The translations under genes and the position numbers were made by a program. Below, in pieces: positions 43,751-45,012 of a stretch of 45,012 nucleotides of DNA. This DNA is from JAUWOY01 sp034431315 (GTDB lineage Bacteria; Chloroflexota; Anaerolineae; VGOG01): assembly GCA_034431315.1 (NCBI GenBank), contig DAOUDK010000082.1:1-45012 (forward strand), given 5' to 3'. Position 1 is the stretch's first letter; each line of letters begins with the position of its first letter. The notes beneath the pieces are model-generated. The model saw only the letters and a list, made by a program, of their open reading frames with translations, did not search any database and was not told where the DNA came from.

Positions 43751-43818
43751 AAAGGGAGGATAGAAGATGGAAAGCCAATCTCCAATCTCCATTTTCCATT
43801 CTCCATTCTCCAATCTCC
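43688..43818. repeat. Large heptamer-repeat hairpin across the 3' end of the giant gene
   Basis: The purine-rich array (GGATGGAAGATGGAAAGAGG units) at 43688-43774 includes the last 17 codons and the stop of the giant gene. The pyrimidine-rich array (CAATCTC, CATTTTC, CATTCTC) at 43779-43818 forms the whole leader of the next gene, right up to its ATG. Confidence 0.88.
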
Positions 43819-44469
43819 ATGCGTCGCCCTTGGATGTTGTTGCTGTGCCTAGCCTGCCTGCTCGCAACTGCTCAGTCACCTGCCCTGAGCCCCGTCGAAG
43901 GAGCCTGCCCTGAGCCCTTCGATAAACTCAGGACAGGCTTTGTCGAAGGGACAGATGAGCTGCATCCTACGCCCTGGTTCGTGGACTTCGTGGGCGAGCA
44001 GTCCACCCTGGGCGGCCAACCCCTGCCGGTGGGAGCCGTGATCCGCGCCTATGACCCCAGCGGCGTGCTGGCCGGTCGCACCGAGGTAACCCTCAGCGGC
44101 TGGTACCTGATGGCAGTCTACGGCGACGATCCCCTGACTGAAGAACTCGACGAGGGAGCAGTATCCGGAGACACTATCACCTTCACCATCAACGATCAGC
44201 CGGCCGTTCCCCTGGGGCCAGATCCGCCCGTGTGGGTTGGGGCAGGCGAGCGGGTCCACGTGGAACTGGAGGCCTGCACCCTGTTCGGCGACCTGGACTG
44301 CGACTGCGATGTGGACGTGGCGGACATCATGATGGTAGCCAGCAGGTGGAGCTGTCAACGTGAGGATGAATGCTACGATCCACGCTACGACCTCGATGGC
44401 GACGGCGACATTGACATCGTGGACATCATGCAGGTGGCGGCTCACTGGGGGGAGGTCTGTTATCCGTAG
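43819..44469 (+). CDS. Secreted protein with VPVGAVI/YGDD module and dockerin-like repeats
   Basis: 216 residues from ATG at 43819, chosen because a signal peptide follows at once (MRRPWMLLLCLACLLATAQS); longer starts would translate the repeat leader. No Shine-Dalgarno is seen, since the leader is pure heptamer repeat. After the signal, about 25 residues come from palindromic repeat DNA (PEPFDKLRTGFVEG). The main module (WFVDFVGEQSTLGGQPLPVGAVIRAYDPSG...YGDD...DEGAVSGDTITFTI) is shared with both neighbours. The C-terminus carries two dockerin-like calcium loops, DLDCDCDVDVADIMMVASRW and DLDGDGDIDIVDIMQVAAHW. It is probably exported and attached to a surface partner; no cohesin is recognised in the window. 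Confidence 0.85.
   Translation: MRRPWMLLLCLACLLATAQSPALSPVEGACPEPFDKLRTGFVEGTDELHPTPWFVDFVGEQSTLGGQPLPVGAVIRAYDPSGVLAGRTEVTLSGWYLMAVYGDDPLTEELDEGAVSGDTITFTINDQPAVPLGPDPPVWVGAGERVHVELEACTLFGDLDCDCDVDVADIMMVASRWSCQREDECYDPRYDLDGDGDIDIVDIMQVAAHWGEVCYP
43878..43952. repeat. Tandem TGCCCTGAGCC...TCGAAGG palindromic units in a coding region
   Basis: Two units: CCTGCCCTGAGCCCCGTCGA and, after it, CCTGAGCCCTTCGATAAACT, continuing to CAGGACAGGCTTTGTCGAAG. The second folds on itself (CCTGAGCCCTTCGA against TCGAAGG and CAGG). They lie in frame directly after the signal peptide. Confidence 0.75.
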
Positions 44470-44498
44470 ACAAACACAGAGGCTAGGAGGAGCATGAC

Positions 44499-45012
44499 AT
44501 GAAAACACGCACCGCAGCACGGATGATCGGACTCATCAGCCTACTCGTGCTAGTCTTGACGCTGGCCTACGGCTCGACCCAGGTTAGCGGCGACCCCGGA
44601 CTTGAGTGGGTGAACTTCTTCAGCGCCAACACCACATTTCTCGGTCAGCCCGTCCCGGTGGGTGCCGTCATCGCGGCCTTCGATCCCCAGGGCGTGCAAT
44701 GTGGTGAGTTCACCGTCTTCGAGGAAGGCAAATACGGCGTCCTGCCCTGCTATGGCGACGACAAAACGACCCTTGACGTGGACGAGGGCGCAGAGCCGGG
44801 GGACGAGATCAGTTTTACCATCAACGGCCTGCCGGCGGTGGCGCTGGGGCCGGATGACCCCATCTGGACCAGCCACGGCGACCTACTGGAGGTTAATCTG
44901 GAGATACCAGATAGTGACGGCGACGGCGTTTACGATGGCGGGGACAACTGTCCCTTTATCTACAATCCTGACCAGACAGACAGCGATGGTGACGGGATAG
45001 GCGATGCCTGCG
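44499..45012 (+). CDS. Secreted protein with the shared module and thrombospondin-3 repeats (runs off window)
   Basis: Open to the window end, 171 residues visible. ATG at 44499 is preceded by AGGAGG; an earlier ATG at 44494 hits a stop at once. The N-terminus is a signal peptide (MIGLISLLVLVLTLAYGSTQ). The module follows: WVNFFSANTTFLGQPVPVG, AVIAAFDPQGVQCGEF, YGVLPCYGDD, DEGAEPGDEISFTINGLPAV, ALGPDDPIW. Then thrombospondin type 3 calcium repeats begin: DSDGDGVYDGGDNCPFIYN and DQTDSDGDGIGDAC, cut by the window. It is closely related in its module to the preceding gene and to the C-terminus of the giant protein, and it lies 29 bases after the preceding gene, so these genes probably act together at the cell surface. 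Confidence 0.88.
   Translation, partial: MKTRTAARMIGLISLLVLVLTLAYGSTQVSGDPGLEWVNFFSANTTFLGQPVPVGAVIAAFDPQGVQCGEFTVFEEGKYGVLPCYGDDKTTLDVDEGAEPGDEISFTINGLPAVALGPDDPIWTSHGDLLEVNLEIPDSDGDGVYDGGDNCPFIYNPDQTDSDGDGIGDAC

Noticed and set aside
43609..43818. Upstream extension of the dockerin-like gene
   Set aside because: It would overlap the giant gene in another frame and translate pure repeat; a signal peptide begins at the ATG at 43819.

Overview
The window looks like a chromosomal segment of a Chloroflexota bacterium, probably Anaerolineae-like. This is inferred from gene content and style: a high-GC genome; a division and cell-wall (dcw) cluster carrying the small basic protein gene sbp next to ftsA, as in Gram-positive and related lineages; very long secreted proteins rich in thrombospondin type 3 repeats, propellers and dockerin-like repeats; and a C-terminal LYLPLIRK-type motif. 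No rRNA, tRNA, CRISPR array, IS element or phage gene was recognised.

Region 1 (1 to about 18,235, all minus strand) is one long dcw cluster, read from right to left: mraZ, rsmH, ftsL-like, ftsI, murF, mraY, murD, ftsW, murG, two CvpA-family membrane genes, murC, a Wzz-type polysaccharide co-polymerase, murB, ddl, ftsQ, sbp and the start of ftsA, which runs off the window. A promoter with a perfect TATAAT box, followed at once by four TGG repeats spaced exactly 10 bp apart (a textbook MraZ operator), lies upstream of mraZ. murE is not in its usual place, and the Wzz gene sits between murC and murB.

Region 2 (18,236-22,461) holds an AT-rich gene-free stretch, a strong bidirectional terminator, and a minus-strand operon phoU, coiled-coil protein, selB driven from a clear promoter at 22,433-22,461. 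Region 3 (22,508-27,368, plus strand) starts at a near-consensus promoter and holds ogt, two GT4-type glycosyltransferases and a GT9 (heptosyltransferase-like) gene, followed by a small charged protein with its own promoter.

Region 4 (27,620-45,012, plus strand) is dominated by one 5,376-residue secreted or membrane-tethered protein: LolA-like N-terminus, thrombospondin-3 repeats, an internal membrane block, Ig-like domains, a seven-repeat FG-GAP propeller, beta-helices, a kelch propeller that contains a second complete seven-blade propeller inside one blade, a LamG domain placed inside a beta-helix, a CBM9/DOMON-like domain and CARDB. Two smaller secreted proteins follow and share its C-terminal module; one adds a dockerin-like pair and the other thrombospondin-3 repeats.

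Cutting across all regions is a family of degenerate 7-bp tandem repeats. They are often arranged as a purine-rich array followed by its inverted complement, so they can fold into large hairpins. They lie between genes, but also in frame inside murF, murC, murD, murG, both glycosyltransferase types and the giant gene, and they supply stop or start codons at several gene junctions. Together with other small palindromic elements (CATTGCGAG MITE-like copies and GGCTCAGGACAGG-type units) they are the most unusual genome-level signal in the window.
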